From contig JAZNEY010000113.1 in assembly GCA_045588795.1 (NCBI GenBank), forward strand, positions 1-6,074: a stretch of 6,074 bases of DNA, written 5' to 3'. Each line of letters starts with the position of its first letter. The stretch's first letter is position 1. The DNA is from UMGS1908 sp045588795 (GTDB lineage: Bacteria; Bacillota; Clostridia; Christensenellales; UBA1242). Shown here piece by piece: positions 1 through 5,878 of the stretch. The position numbers were made by a program, and so were the translations under genes. The notes beneath the pieces are model-generated. The model saw only the letters and a list, made by a program, of their open reading frames with translations. It did no database searches and was not told where the DNA came from.

Positions 1-9
1 TTGGTCCAT
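1..9 (-). CDS. 5' end of a gene running off the left edge (possibly lysS)
   Basis: Read on the minus strand, ATG-GAC-CAA (Met-Asp-Gln) begins at base 9 and leaves the window after three codons. It is preceded by a purine-rich ribosome binding site, GAGGGGG, at 26-20 with a 10-nt spacer. The greA stop codon is at 32-30, so the intergenic gap is only about 20 nt with no terminator, and the two genes should be co-transcribed. In many Firmicutes the gene after greA is lysS (lysyl-tRNA synthetase). That identity is a guess from gene order, since three residues cannot identify a protein. The start itself is well supported by RBS, spacing and position. Confidence 0.45.
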
Positions 10-19
10 TTTTTATTTT

Positions 20-26
20 CCCCCTC
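20..26 (-). promoter_or_regulatory. Ribosome binding site for the gene entering at base 9
   Basis: The minus strand reads GAGGGGG ten nucleotides before the ATG at 9-7. It lies just after the greA stop and is the main evidence that a new gene starts at the left edge. Confidence 0.55.
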
Positions 27-29
27 ATT

Positions 30-533
30 TTAGTATTTTGTTATTGGCAAACTTTCATCATCTTCGCCTTTTGTTATGTATTTTATTTCAACAAAATATC
101 TTACCTCGTTTGAAACAACAACTTCTACCCTATCTCCAACCTTGTGATCCATAATAGCCTTCCCCAAAGGACATTCTTTGCTTATAATGTTCTCTTTTGG
201 ATTTCTTCTAAGTGTAGTTGAAATCGTGTATTCAATTGTCTCATCATCTTCCTCAAAATACAAGCCTACTTTATCGAAAATTCCAATCCTATCTTTATCT
301 GGATTGGTTGTTATAATCTTAGCGGTTCTTATCATTCTTTGCAAATATCTTATTCTGCTCTCATTTTTATTCTTTTCCCTTTTTGCAATATGATACTCTG
401 CATTTTCACTAAGGTCGCCCAGTTCTCTTGCATCTTTTAAATTTGCTATGAGCTCAGGCCTTAGTGTCATTATCCTATATTCAATTTCTTCTTCCATTTT
501 TCTAATGTCTACTTCGGTCAATTCGTTGAACAT
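30..533 (-). CDS. greA: Transcription elongation factor GreA (divergent)
   Basis: GreA enters the secondary channel of RNA polymerase and stimulates cleavage of backtracked transcripts. The 167-residue product has the N-terminal coiled-coil hairpin (about residues 5-75). The tip motif ARELGDLSENAEYH is at 35-48, with acidic D40 and E43 matching the catalytic Asp/Glu pair of GreA. The C-terminal FKBP-like domain (about 82-152) contains CPLGKAI (121-127) and VGDRVEV (132-138). The middle of that domain is atypical: the usual IVG-x-E-A-D stretch is replaced by ISTTLRRNP, and an acidic tail of about 15 residues follows, so the protein is longer than the usual 158 or so. I chose ATG 533 over GTG 578 because AAGGAGAGG lies 11 nt upstream and the promoter -10 box overlaps the GTG region. 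It probably forms an operon with the gene at the left edge. A specialised Gre paralogue is possible. Confidence 0.93.
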   Translation of the reverse strand: MFNELTEVDIRKMEEEIEYRIMTLRPELIANLKDARELGDLSENAEYHIAKREKNKNESRIRYLQRMIRTAKIITTNPDKDRIGIFDKVGLYFEEDDETIEYTISTTLRRNPKENIISKECPLGKAIMDHKVGDRVEVVVSNEVRYFVEIKYITKGEDDESLPITKY

Positions 534-544
534 ATTAGTTTTCG

Positions 545-553
545 CCTCTCCTT
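545..553 (-). promoter_or_regulatory. Ribosome binding site deciding the greA start
   Basis: The minus strand reads AAGGAGAGG with an 11-nt spacer to ATG 533. It would be coding sequence if translation began at the in-frame GTG 578, which has no comparable site and lies in the promoter. Confidence 0.75.
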
Positions 554-568
554 CTATTTCTCTCGCTA

Positions 569-597
569 AGTATAACACAACTTTTTTGAATTGTAAC
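569..597 (-). promoter_or_regulatory. Sigma-A type promoter of greA
   Basis: On the minus strand a -35-like GTTACA (597-592) is separated by 17 bp from TATACT (574-569), which matches the -10 consensus at 5 of 6 positions. The predicted transcript start is near 563-561, about 30 nt before ATG 533. The -35 box is only a 4 of 6 match, so the call rests mainly on the -10 box, spacing and position. Confidence 0.6.
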
Positions 598-605
598 TAT
601 ATTTG

Positions 606-631
606 TATAAATTTATCTAAAAAGCAGATAA
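606..631 (+). promoter_or_regulatory. Possible promoter and operator of the small heat-shock gene
   Basis: TATAAA at 606-611 could be a -10 box but lacks a convincing -35 at 16-18 bp. Directly downstream is an inverted repeat, TTATCT (613-618), 7-nt spacer, AGATAA (626-631), which is where a repressor could bind. It is not the CIRCE (HrcA) or CtsR operator sequence. A 6-bp AT-rich repeat can arise by chance, so this is tentative. Confidence 0.25.
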
Positions 632-646
632 CTATTCTATAAAAAC

Positions 647-653
647 AAGGAGG
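647..653 (+). promoter_or_regulatory. Ribosome binding site for the TTG-started Hsp20 gene
   Basis: AAGGAGG is a near-perfect anti-16S complement with a 9-nt spacer to TTG 663. It supports the non-ATG start, since the first in-frame ATG comes at residue 46, inside the folded domain region. Confidence 0.8.
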
Positions 654-662
654 AATTAAATT

Positions 663-1112
663 TTGGAAGAAAAAACTCAGAATCAATTAACGCAACGAGA
701 AACAAATACAAGGTTTGGAATCATTGACCCATTCCTTGAAAACATTTTTGGTTTTCCATTTGGCTCATCTTCAAAAAACAACAATCTTCAAAACATAATG
801 AACACAGATATAAGAGAAAGCAACAAGTCTTATATCCTTGACATTGACCTGCCGGGATTTTCAAAAAAAGATGTTAACCTTACTCTTGATGATGGATATT
901 TGACAATATCTGCAAAACAGGAATATTGTGAGAGTAAAGACAAAAACAACTATCTTAGAAGAGAAAGATGTATAGGCTCTTGCAAAAGAAGTTTTTATGT
1001 TGGGGATATTTCAAGAGAAGATGTTGATGCAAAACTTGAGAATGGAATTTTGTCAATCACAATACCAAAACTAAAAGCAAAATCGAACACCACTAGCATT
1101 GAAATTAGGTAA
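663..1112 (+). CDS. Small heat-shock protein, Hsp20/alpha-crystallin family
   Basis: This is an ATP-independent cytoplasmic holdase that binds unfolding proteins during stress. The 149-residue product has a flexible N-terminal arm (1-45) with a hydrophobic IDPFLENIFGFPF patch (21-33). An alpha-crystallin domain (about 46-138) contains DLPGFSKKDV (62-71) and the family signature AKLENGILSITIPK (123-136). The C-terminal I-x-I anchor, IEI, is at 146-148. The length is normal for the family. The start is TTG with a strong RBS. Three cysteines (89, 103, 107) are unusual; C107 sits in the GS-x-x-RSF stretch where family members usually have an aromatic residue. It is the only plus-strand gene, transcribed alone: divergent from greA and closed by a terminator. 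Heat control is expected for the family, but no known heat-shock operator is visible. Confidence 0.93.
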   Translation: MEEKTQNQLTQRETNTRFGIIDPFLENIFGFPFGSSSKNNNLQNIMNTDIRESNKSYILDIDLPGFSKKDVNLTLDDGYLTISAKQEYCESKDKNNYLRRERCIGSCKRSFYVGDISREDVDAKLENGILSITIPKLKAKSNTTSIEIR

Positions 1113-1116
1113 AAAC

Positions 1117-1149
1117 AAAATCCTTGAGGCAAAAGCCCCAAGGATTTTT
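1117..1149. terminator. Bidirectional rho-independent terminator between Hsp20 and ABC permease
   Basis: The arms 1117-1130 and 1135-1148 pair over 14 positions with a single A/C mismatch (1127/1138) around an AAAA loop (1131-1134). On the plus strand the stem runs into TTTTT (1145-1149); on the minus strand it is followed by TTTTGTTTTT. It begins 4 nt after the Hsp20 stop and ends 2 nt before the permease stop, so it can end both convergent transcripts. Confidence 0.9.
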
Positions 1150-1150
1150 C

Positions 1151-2713
1151 TTATTCGAGATTTTGAAATTTTTTAACTCCAACAGTGAAAAGTAAAACAA
1201 TTGATACAATTGTTAAAAGAAGAATTATTGCAGAGCTTATACCGAACAATAAAAGTATTGATGCCTCTTCAAGCAAATAATACAATAGCAACGGAATAAG
1301 TGAGATAAACATTCCCCCAAACATAGCGATTAAAACAGCCATACTTTGTTTTACTACTTTTGTCTCATCATCCCATTCAAGCATAGGGAGCCATAAGTTA
1401 ATGAGTACCCCCATAAAGGACATACATATACACACAAGTGTTGGCAATATTGTAACAACAATGTAATCAACTATCTTAAAGTCAAAATTAATACCCACAA
1501 TGACTACTGAAATCAACAAGAATGGAATAACTATAACCATTTGAAGTAGTGCTTTTGCAAGAAATAGTGTCTTTTCATTTGTTGGTGTACTCTTTAAAAG
1601 CCATAAACTTTTTCCCTCAAGAGAAATTGTGCAAGCTGAAATTACAGTCATAGATGCAAAAAAACCAAACAAAAGTGCAAACAAGCCCGAAACAAGGTTT
1701 GTCGGTATTAAACTCATAACAAATCCAAGCCCCGAAATATCTCCGGTAGTAACCATCATTATTGCAAAGCCTACCATCAAAATAGGCCCCATTATTGTAT
1801 TCGCTACGAACGCTGGTGTTGTTGCATAGGAGTTTAGCTCCTTTACAAACACAGACTTAAATAAGCCATTGGACTCGTTGAATTTTAGCTCGGCGCTTGT
1901 TGACCTGTATCCAACAGATTGCTTACCATAATTCACACCGTAGAGTATTGCACCAATAATAAATGGGACTAAAACCAGCAATGAAACTATCGTAACATTT
2001 AAAAAACTTGGCTCCATTAAAAATTTGAGCAATAGGTTAGTTATTGGTCTGTCTGCAAAAAAGTCCTCCATTGTTGAAGCCTCTACTAAACCATAACTTG
2101 ATGTTTTAATAATAAGCAAACCGTAAACTACTACAAATAGTAAAACAGAAATCAAAGATTTTATCAAACTTGCACATCTATATTTATTGAAAAGTTTTGA
2201 GATGAAAAACCCTAAGCAGTTTGAAATGCCAACACTCAAAAGTGGTAACATAAACAAAAGTACGAGCCCCAGTATCAAAAATCTTACAGAAAATTCAACT
2301 TGTATAAGATAAATAATAACGAATGGGAGCAACATCAGCGCAACAAATGCGAAATCAAATAAATATCTGTTTATTAGTTTTGAAAGAACTATGTCTCTCT
2401 TCTTAATTGGTGAAGATAACAATAGCCACTCATCATTCGACCTTGTATTAACCGTTATTCTCATCACACCAATTGTTGCAACAACTGTAACAACCAATGT
2501 TAATGAGTGGAACACTATCATTTTCGCAAGACCCAATGGCACAAATTCTTCAAACATTATCCACGCTTGAAAAATCATTGATGCACACACTGAAACCATA
2601 AGAACTGTTAACAATAGTCCCGAAGCCATAGTTGAAGTTCTTTTTTTCTTGCCCTGCATTTTTCCAAGCATAATGTTAAAATCTTTCTTTAATAATATCC
2701 ATAAATTACTCAT
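1151..2713 (-). CDS. ABC exporter permease, 12-TM ABC-2-like
   Basis: This is the membrane subunit of an ABC transporter, probably an exporter of unknown substrate. Of 520 residues most are hydrophobic. By eye there are about 12 membrane segments, near 29-52, 65-87, 118-138, 143-172, 183-203, 238-260, 303-322, 339-362, 384-408, 413-440, 456-480 and 485-513. The cytoplasmic N-terminus is basic (GKMQGKKKRT, 17-26). The two halves look like a duplication: EWLLLSSP (95-102) and LWLLKSTP (370-377) occupy equivalent cytoplasmic loops before a helix, so one polypeptide may supply both transmembrane halves. It starts at ATG 2713, overlapping the end of the ATPase gene by 8 nt (ATGAGTAA); its own RBS is weak, so translation is probably coupled. 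It resembles putative ABC exporter permeases of Firmicutes. Substrate cannot be inferred: no regulator, immunity or biosynthetic gene is adjacent. Confidence 0.85.
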   Translation of the reverse strand: MSNLWILLKKDFNIMLGKMQGKKKRTSTMASGLLLTVLMVSVCASMIFQAWIMFEEFVPLGLAKMIVFHSLTLVVTVVATIGVMRITVNTRSNDEWLLLSSPIKKRDIVLSKLINRYLFDFAFVALMLLPFVIIYLIQVEFSVRFLILGLVLLFMLPLLSVGISNCLGFFISKLFNKYRCASLIKSLISVLLFVVVYGLLIIKTSSYGLVEASTMEDFFADRPITNLLLKFLMEPSFLNVTIVSLLVLVPFIIGAILYGVNYGKQSVGYRSTSAELKFNESNGLFKSVFVKELNSYATTPAFVANTIMGPILMVGFAIMMVTTGDISGLGFVMSLIPTNLVSGLFALLFGFFASMTVISACTISLEGKSLWLLKSTPTNEKTLFLAKALLQMVIVIPFLLISVVIVGINFDFKIVDYIVVTILPTLVCICMSFMGVLINLWLPMLEWDDETKVVKQSMAVLIAMFGGMFISLIPLLLYYLLEEASILLLFGISSAIILLLTIVSIVLLFTVGVKKFQNLE

Positions 2714-3422
2714 CAGCAGAATCCAAGAAAACCTTTTCTAGGCTTTCATCCTTTTTAATATCATTCATTGTGCCACAAGCAATTATCTCACCTTTTTTAA
2801 TTATAGCTACCTTGTTGCAAAGTTTTTCAGCAACTTCAAGCACGTGGGTTGAAAAGAATATTGCTCCCCCACCCTCAACAAAATCTTTCATTATCTTCTT
2901 TACGGTAAATGAAGCCTTTGGGTCAAGACCAACAAATGGCTCATCCATTATTAAAATTTTAGGCTCGTGAACAAAAGCAGAAATTAAAACCAACTTTTGC
3001 TTCATTCCGTGAGAGTAACTCGAAATAGGGTTATTTAAATCATTTTCAAGTTCTAGTGCCTTTGCGTATTTCTCTGTCAATTCCTTTCTTTTAAACTTTG
3101 AAACCCTGTAAATATCCGCAACAAAATTAATGTATTGAATACCCGTTAATGCATTATAAATGTCAGGGTTATCTGGAACATATGCTATTTGCTTTTTGCA
3201 CTCCAATGGGTTTTTCATAACTGATACACCATCAACAAAAATATCACCCTCTGTGCAATCATGTATGCCGACAATACTCTTGATAAGTGTTGTCTTTCCC
3301 GCTCCATTGTGTCCAATAAATGCAAAAATATCTCCACTTTCAATATTTAGATTTATATTCTTTGCTCCAACTTTTCCGTTGGAATAGGTTTTTCCGTAGT
3401 TTTTCACTTCTAGCAAAGCCAT
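2706..3422 (-). CDS. ABC transporter ATP-binding protein (exporter type)
   Basis: This is the cytoplasmic ATPase that should power the permease encoded directly downstream. The 238 residues form one complete nucleotide-binding domain: Walker A GHNGAGKTT (37-45), signature loop SHGMKQK (137-143, a variant of LSGGQ), Walker B ILIMDEP (156-162), D-loop GLDP (165-168) and switch histidine H193 in STH. The Q-loop position in YVPDNPDIYNALTG (81-94) carries Asp84 where many ABC ATPases have Gln. The architecture is that of BcrA/CcmA-like ABC-2 exporters. I chose ATG 3422, giving MALLEVKNYG, because AAGGGGG lies 6 nt upstream. The alternative GTG at 3473 falls inside the promoter spacer and would not be transcribed. 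The stop codon overlaps the permease start. Confidence 0.93.
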   Translation of the reverse strand: MALLEVKNYGKTYSNGKVGAKNINLNIESGDIFAFIGHNGAGKTTLIKSIVGIHDCTEGDIFVDGVSVMKNPLECKKQIAYVPDNPDIYNALTGIQYINFVADIYRVSKFKRKELTEKYAKALELENDLNNPISSYSHGMKQKLVLISAFVHEPKILIMDEPFVGLDPKASFTVKKIMKDFVEGGGAIFFSTHVLEVAEKLCNKVAIIKKGEIIACGTMNDIKKDESLEKVFLDSADE

Positions 3423-3428
3423 ACAATA

Positions 3429-3435
3429 CCCCCTT
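3429..3435 (-). promoter_or_regulatory. Ribosome binding site deciding the ATPase start
   Basis: The minus strand reads AAGGGGG (one mismatch to AAGGAGG) with a 6-nt spacer to ATG 3422. No such site precedes the in-frame GTG at 3473. Confidence 0.7.
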
Positions 3436-3461
3436 CTAAAAAACTTTATAATTTCGTTACC

Positions 3462-3491
3462 ATTATAAATCACAAAATATTTTTAAGTCAA
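3462..3491 (-). promoter_or_regulatory. Near-consensus sigma-A promoter of the ABC exporter operon
   Basis: On the minus strand, TTGACT (3491-3486, 5 of 6) and TATAAT (3467-3462, 6 of 6) are 18 bp apart. The predicted transcript start is near 3456, leaving a leader of about 34 nt before ATG 3422. Such strong elements suggest substantial basal expression unless repressed; no clear operator overlaps it. Confidence 0.85.
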
Positions 3492-3599
3492 GGGAATAGC
3501 TCTCAAATTTGCATTTACGAATTTTTGTAGAGTTAGTTCGACAAGTAAAGCCAATAAAAACTCAATTGTAATAGTCGCATATTATGTTAAATAAGACAT
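3492..3599. other. Intergenic spacer with no recognised feature
   Basis: This AT-rich stretch lies between the ABC promoter and the heptose operon terminator. I see no reading frame with an RBS, no RNA gene and no convincing hairpin. A weak inverted repeat (TTATGT 3582-3587, ACATAA 3596-3601) is probably chance. Confidence 0.5.
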
Positions 3600-3634
3600 A
3601 AAAAAACGAAAGAGTTGGGGTTTCCCAACTCTTT
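3600..3634 (-). terminator. Rho-independent terminator of the heptose operon
   Basis: Arms 3609-3619 and 3624-3634 form a perfect 11-bp stem (AAAGAGTTGGG and its complement) with a 4-nt loop. On the minus strand it is followed by CG and then seven T residues (3606-3600). It lies about 30 nt beyond the glycosyltransferase stop. The plus-strand tail is less T-rich, so the main direction is minus. Confidence 0.88.
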
Positions 3635-3663
3635 TCTGCTTTATTATTTTTTAAAGTTAGAAA

Positions 3664-4773
3664 TCAAACTTTGCCAAAACTTTTCATTGTATCAATAACA
3701 TCTTCAACTCTGATGTCTTTAATGCATTTAAATTTTTCCTGCGATGAACATAGCCACTTACACCCGAAACAATCCATTTTTTTTTCAACACTTGTTAGTC
3801 TTGTAGTATTACCGTTTTGATCAACATAAGGAAAAAACCTATGATTAAATCCACCACCAAGCAATACCACACCTTTTGCACCAGTACTTGCAATAATATG
3901 TGCAGGCCCAGAATCGTTTGCAATAGCAAAATCACAGTTTCCCAACAAATTAATTAACCCTGCTAGGGTTGTCTTTCCGCAAACATTGATAAGCCTTTCA
4001 CTATTAATTTCTTCTTGTATTTTATTGTAATAAACACTCTCCCTTTCGCTACCACACACAATAATATCTTTGTCTGTTGTATTTAAAATCTCTTTTGCCA
4101 CTTGGACCCATTTACTTATAGGCCAAATTCTATATTCAAGTGAAGCCCCCACAGCAAATACAATATATGGTTTTTCTCTTACACATTGACAATCCACAAA
4201 TTTCTTTAAATATGACAAGTCAATTTCAACATCATAACCAACTGTTCTTAAAAAGTTGTATATGTTTACACTTTCATGATTATCGCCATCCACATCAATT
4301 AGTTTTGTATAATATTTATCAATGTCATTTGGCTTGAGCATATTAATAGCGTCACCCTTTATGCCAATCTTTTCTTTTGCCGAGATGTTGCAAGCAATAT
4401 AACCATTCTTGATTGTTGCTCGTGAATAATTAATGTCTAATAACCTTTTAAATCTATAGGACTTTAGTAATTTACAAAATTCAAACCATTCTTTAGTGTA
4501 TTTTTCAACATGGTCAAAAACACACACATTTACTGCACAGGCATAATCTTTAAACAATTGAACTAAGCCCCTATTGCAAAACACAACCACATTATCTTTT
4601 CCGTGTACATCCATCAATTGCTTAATAAACGGCAACGCAATTACGCCATCACCCAAACCACCAAACATTACAATAGCAAGGTCTTTCTCTTCCACCTCTC
4701 CATTGTGCTTGTAGAAAAGTTTAAACTTCACCAGCCTTAAAAATTTTCTTACTTTTTTCAATATATTTTTCAA
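3664..4773 (-). CDS. Glycosyltransferase family 9 (heptosyltransferase-like)
   Basis: GT9 enzymes transfer heptose from ADP-heptose to a glycan acceptor at the inner face of the membrane. The 369-residue protein shows a GT-B fold pattern. The N-terminal half starts with FGGLGDGVIALPFI (37-50), with the glycine-rich GLGD loop. The C-terminal half has GASLEYRIWPISKW (209-222) and the family nucleotide-binding motif NDSGPAHIIASTG (286-298). A cysteine set, C335-x2-C338-x3-C342-x7-C350, precedes a terminal helix. The first 25 residues are strongly basic and amphipathic with no true TM segment, suggesting peripheral membrane attachment. The start is TTG 4773 with RBS GAGAGGGG 9 nt upstream, inside the end of gmhB. 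It follows gmhB by 5 nt and is the last gene of the operon. Context supports heptose as donor sugar; the acceptor is unknown. Confidence 0.9.
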   Translation of the reverse strand: MKNILKKVRKFLRLVKFKLFYKHNGEVEEKDLAIVMFGGLGDGVIALPFIKQLMDVHGKDNVVVFCNRGLVQLFKDYACAVNVCVFDHVEKYTKEWFEFCKLLKSYRFKRLLDINYSRATIKNGYIACNISAKEKIGIKGDAINMLKPNDIDKYYTKLIDVDGDNHESVNIYNFLRTVGYDVEIDLSYLKKFVDCQCVREKPYIVFAVGASLEYRIWPISKWVQVAKEILNTTDKDIIVCGSERESVYYNKIQEEINSERLINVCGKTTLAGLINLLGNCDFAIANDSGPAHIIASTGAKGVVLLGGGFNHRFFPYVDQNGNTTRLTSVEKKMDCFGCKWLCSSQEKFKCIKDIRVEDVIDTMKSFGKV

Positions 4774-4778
4774 ACTTT

Positions 4779-5300
4779 CTATCCCCTCTCGCTTAGTATG
4801 TCTATAATTCTGTCAATTGTTTTATAACCATTACAGGTTGTATGAATTAAAAATGGTTTGATGCTTGGATATTCTTTTGATATTTCCAAATCCCTAATTC
4901 TATCGCCAATCACAAAAGAATTGTTTGTATCCACCCTATACTTTTTTATTGCTTTATGAAACAAGCCTGTCTTAGGCTTCCTGCAATCACAATCCTTTTT
5001 ATACTTTTCTACAACTCCATCAATATGATGCGGGCAAAAAAGGACTTTCACTTTCTTAATTCCAAACTTCCTCATCTCTGTTAAGTAGTGTTTTGTTAAT
5101 TTTTTATACTCCTTAACACTATAATAGCCTCTTGCAATACCCGACTGATTAGTAATAATTACAATTTGATAACCACAATCATATAGGGTTTTTAAATCAT
5201 CTAAAACGTAATCTATAAACTGAAAATCTTCCTTTTTACAAACATACCCAGTATCAACATTTATAACACCATCTCTATCAAGAAAAACTGTTTTTTTCAT
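4779..5300 (-). CDS. gmhB: D-glycero-D-manno-heptose 1,7-bisphosphate 7-phosphatase
   Basis: GmhB removes the 7-phosphate from heptose 1,7-bisphosphate, the step between the kinase and nucleotidyl-transfer reactions of ADP-heptose synthesis. The 173-residue protein is a HAD-superfamily IIIA phosphatase. It has FLDRDGVIN (6-14; nucleophile D8 and acid D10), TNQSGIARGYY (50-60) and GDRIRDLE (132-139; D133 and D137 for Mg binding). The GmhB-type zinc site is complete: C89-P-H91 with C104-D-C106, followed by the substrate-contacting R107-K108. Related histidinol phosphatases share this fold, but the neighbours gmhA and hldE make GmhB the clear choice. Its ATG shares its A with the gmhA stop (TAATG), and only a weak GGTGA precedes it, so it probably depends on translational coupling to gmhA. 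Confidence 0.94.
   Translation of the reverse strand: MKKTVFLDRDGVINVDTGYVCKKEDFQFIDYVLDDLKTLYDCGYQIVIITNQSGIARGYYSVKEYKKLTKHYLTEMRKFGIKKVKVLFCPHHIDGVVEKYKKDCDCRKPKTGLFHKAIKKYRVDTNNSFVIGDRIRDLEISKEYPSIKPFLIHTTCNGYKTIDRIIDILSERG
4783..4790 (-). promoter_or_regulatory. Ribosome binding site supporting the TTG start of the GT9 gene
   Basis: The minus strand reads GAGAGGGG with a 9-nt spacer to TTG 4773. It lies within the last codons of gmhB. Confidence 0.65.
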
Positions 5301-5875
5301 TATTCACCAAACAATTCATTTTCTATAATTTCACATAATATATGAATTATCAAAATATGTACTTCTTGAATTCTTGCGGTTGGTCCCTGTGGACAAATGT
5401 ACTTATCACTTAAATCCTTGCAAACCCCACCGCTTTTACCCAGAAAACCTATTGTCGACAGACCTTGAGCTTTTGCCATTTCCATCGCCTTTGCAATATT
5501 CTTACTGTTTCCACTTGTCGTAATTCCAACAAAAACATCTCCTGGATTGCCCAGCGCCTCAACCTGTCTTGAAAATGCATCATCATATGAATAGTCATTA
5601 GAGATACAAGTTAAATTTGATGAGTTTGCTGTTAATGCCACAGCAGGAAGAGCCCTTCTTTCCTTTAAAAATCTTCCAACCAATTCAGCAACAAAGTGCT
5701 GTGAATCAGATGCACTGCCACCATTGCCCGCAACAAGAACTTTTCCACCATTTTGATAACAATTTACTATCATTCTTGCAATTGCTTCAACATTTTGCAG
5801 TTCCTGTTCATTCTCTAAAAAATTCTTTTTTGTCTCTATGCTCTCTTGAATCCTAGTTTTAATTGTTTCTACCAT
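5300..5875 (-). CDS. gmhA: Sedoheptulose 7-phosphate isomerase
   Basis: GmhA converts sedoheptulose 7-phosphate from the pentose phosphate pathway to D-glycero-D-manno-heptose 7-phosphate, the committed first step of heptose nucleotide synthesis. The 191 residues match the usual length of this SIS-domain enzyme. Visible motifs are AGNGGSASDSQHFVAELVGR (49-68), SNDYSYDDAF (92-101), the phosphate-binding GITTSGNSKN (117-126) and TARIQEVHILIIH (166-178). Residues equivalent to the E. coli zinc/catalytic set are all present: H60, E64, Q170 and H178. The diagnostic ARIQE-x-H distinguishes it from other SIS proteins such as KdsD or DiaA, though DiaA is a close relative. ATG 5875 has AAGGAGG (5892-5886) 10 nt upstream, lying within the end of the hldE-like gene, whose stop is only 3 nt away. 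The stop overlaps the gmhB start by one base. Confidence 0.95.
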   Translation of the reverse strand: MVETIKTRIQESIETKKNFLENEQELQNVEAIARMIVNCYQNGGKVLVAGNGGSASDSQHFVAELVGRFLKERRALPAVALTANSSNLTCISNDYSYDDAFSRQVEALGNPGDVFVGITTSGNSKNIAKAMEMAKAQGLSTIGFLGKSGGVCKDLSDKYICPQGPTARIQEVHILIIHILCEIIENELFGE

Positions 5876-5878
5876 TTG

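Noticed and set aside
178..393. Plus-strand open frame of 71 codons opposite greA
   Set aside because: No RBS, low-complexity hydrophobic translation, fully antisense to a well-supported gene.
448..642. Plus-strand open frame of 64 codons spanning the greA start and promoter
   Set aside because: Its translation is biased by the antisense of greA and the AT-rich spacer; no RBS or family resemblance.
632..643. Second possible -10 box (TATTCT/TATAAA) just before the Hsp20 RBS
   Set aside because: It would place the transcript start on or after the ribosome binding site, and no -35 lies at proper spacing.
579..662. CIRCE or CtsR heat-shock operator upstream of Hsp20
   Set aside because: Neither the TTAGCACTC-N9-GAGTGCTAA pattern nor GGTCAAA-type repeats are present.
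1629..1829. Plus-strand open frame within the permease gene
   Set aside because: Antisense shadow of membrane-segment codons, no RBS.
2770..3387. Two plus-strand open frames opposite the ABC ATPase
   Set aside because: Shadows of a complete, motif-bearing ATPase gene; no initiation signals.
3582..3601. Inverted repeat TTATGT-N8-ACATAA in the intergenic spacer
   Set aside because: Short, AT-only-like stem in an AT-rich region; not placed to act as operator for the ABC promoter about 90 bp away, and no T-run makes it a terminator.
4140..4337. Plus-strand open frame opposite the GT9 gene, and a similar one at 5617-5856 opposite gmhA
   Set aside because: Compositionally skewed translations typical of antisense frames, with no RBS and no recognisable motif.
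4779..5300. Histidinol phosphatase as alternative identity of the HAD phosphatase
   Set aside because: Same fold and zinc-site type, but the neighbours are gmhA, hldE and a heptosyltransferase-like gene, and no histidine genes are present.
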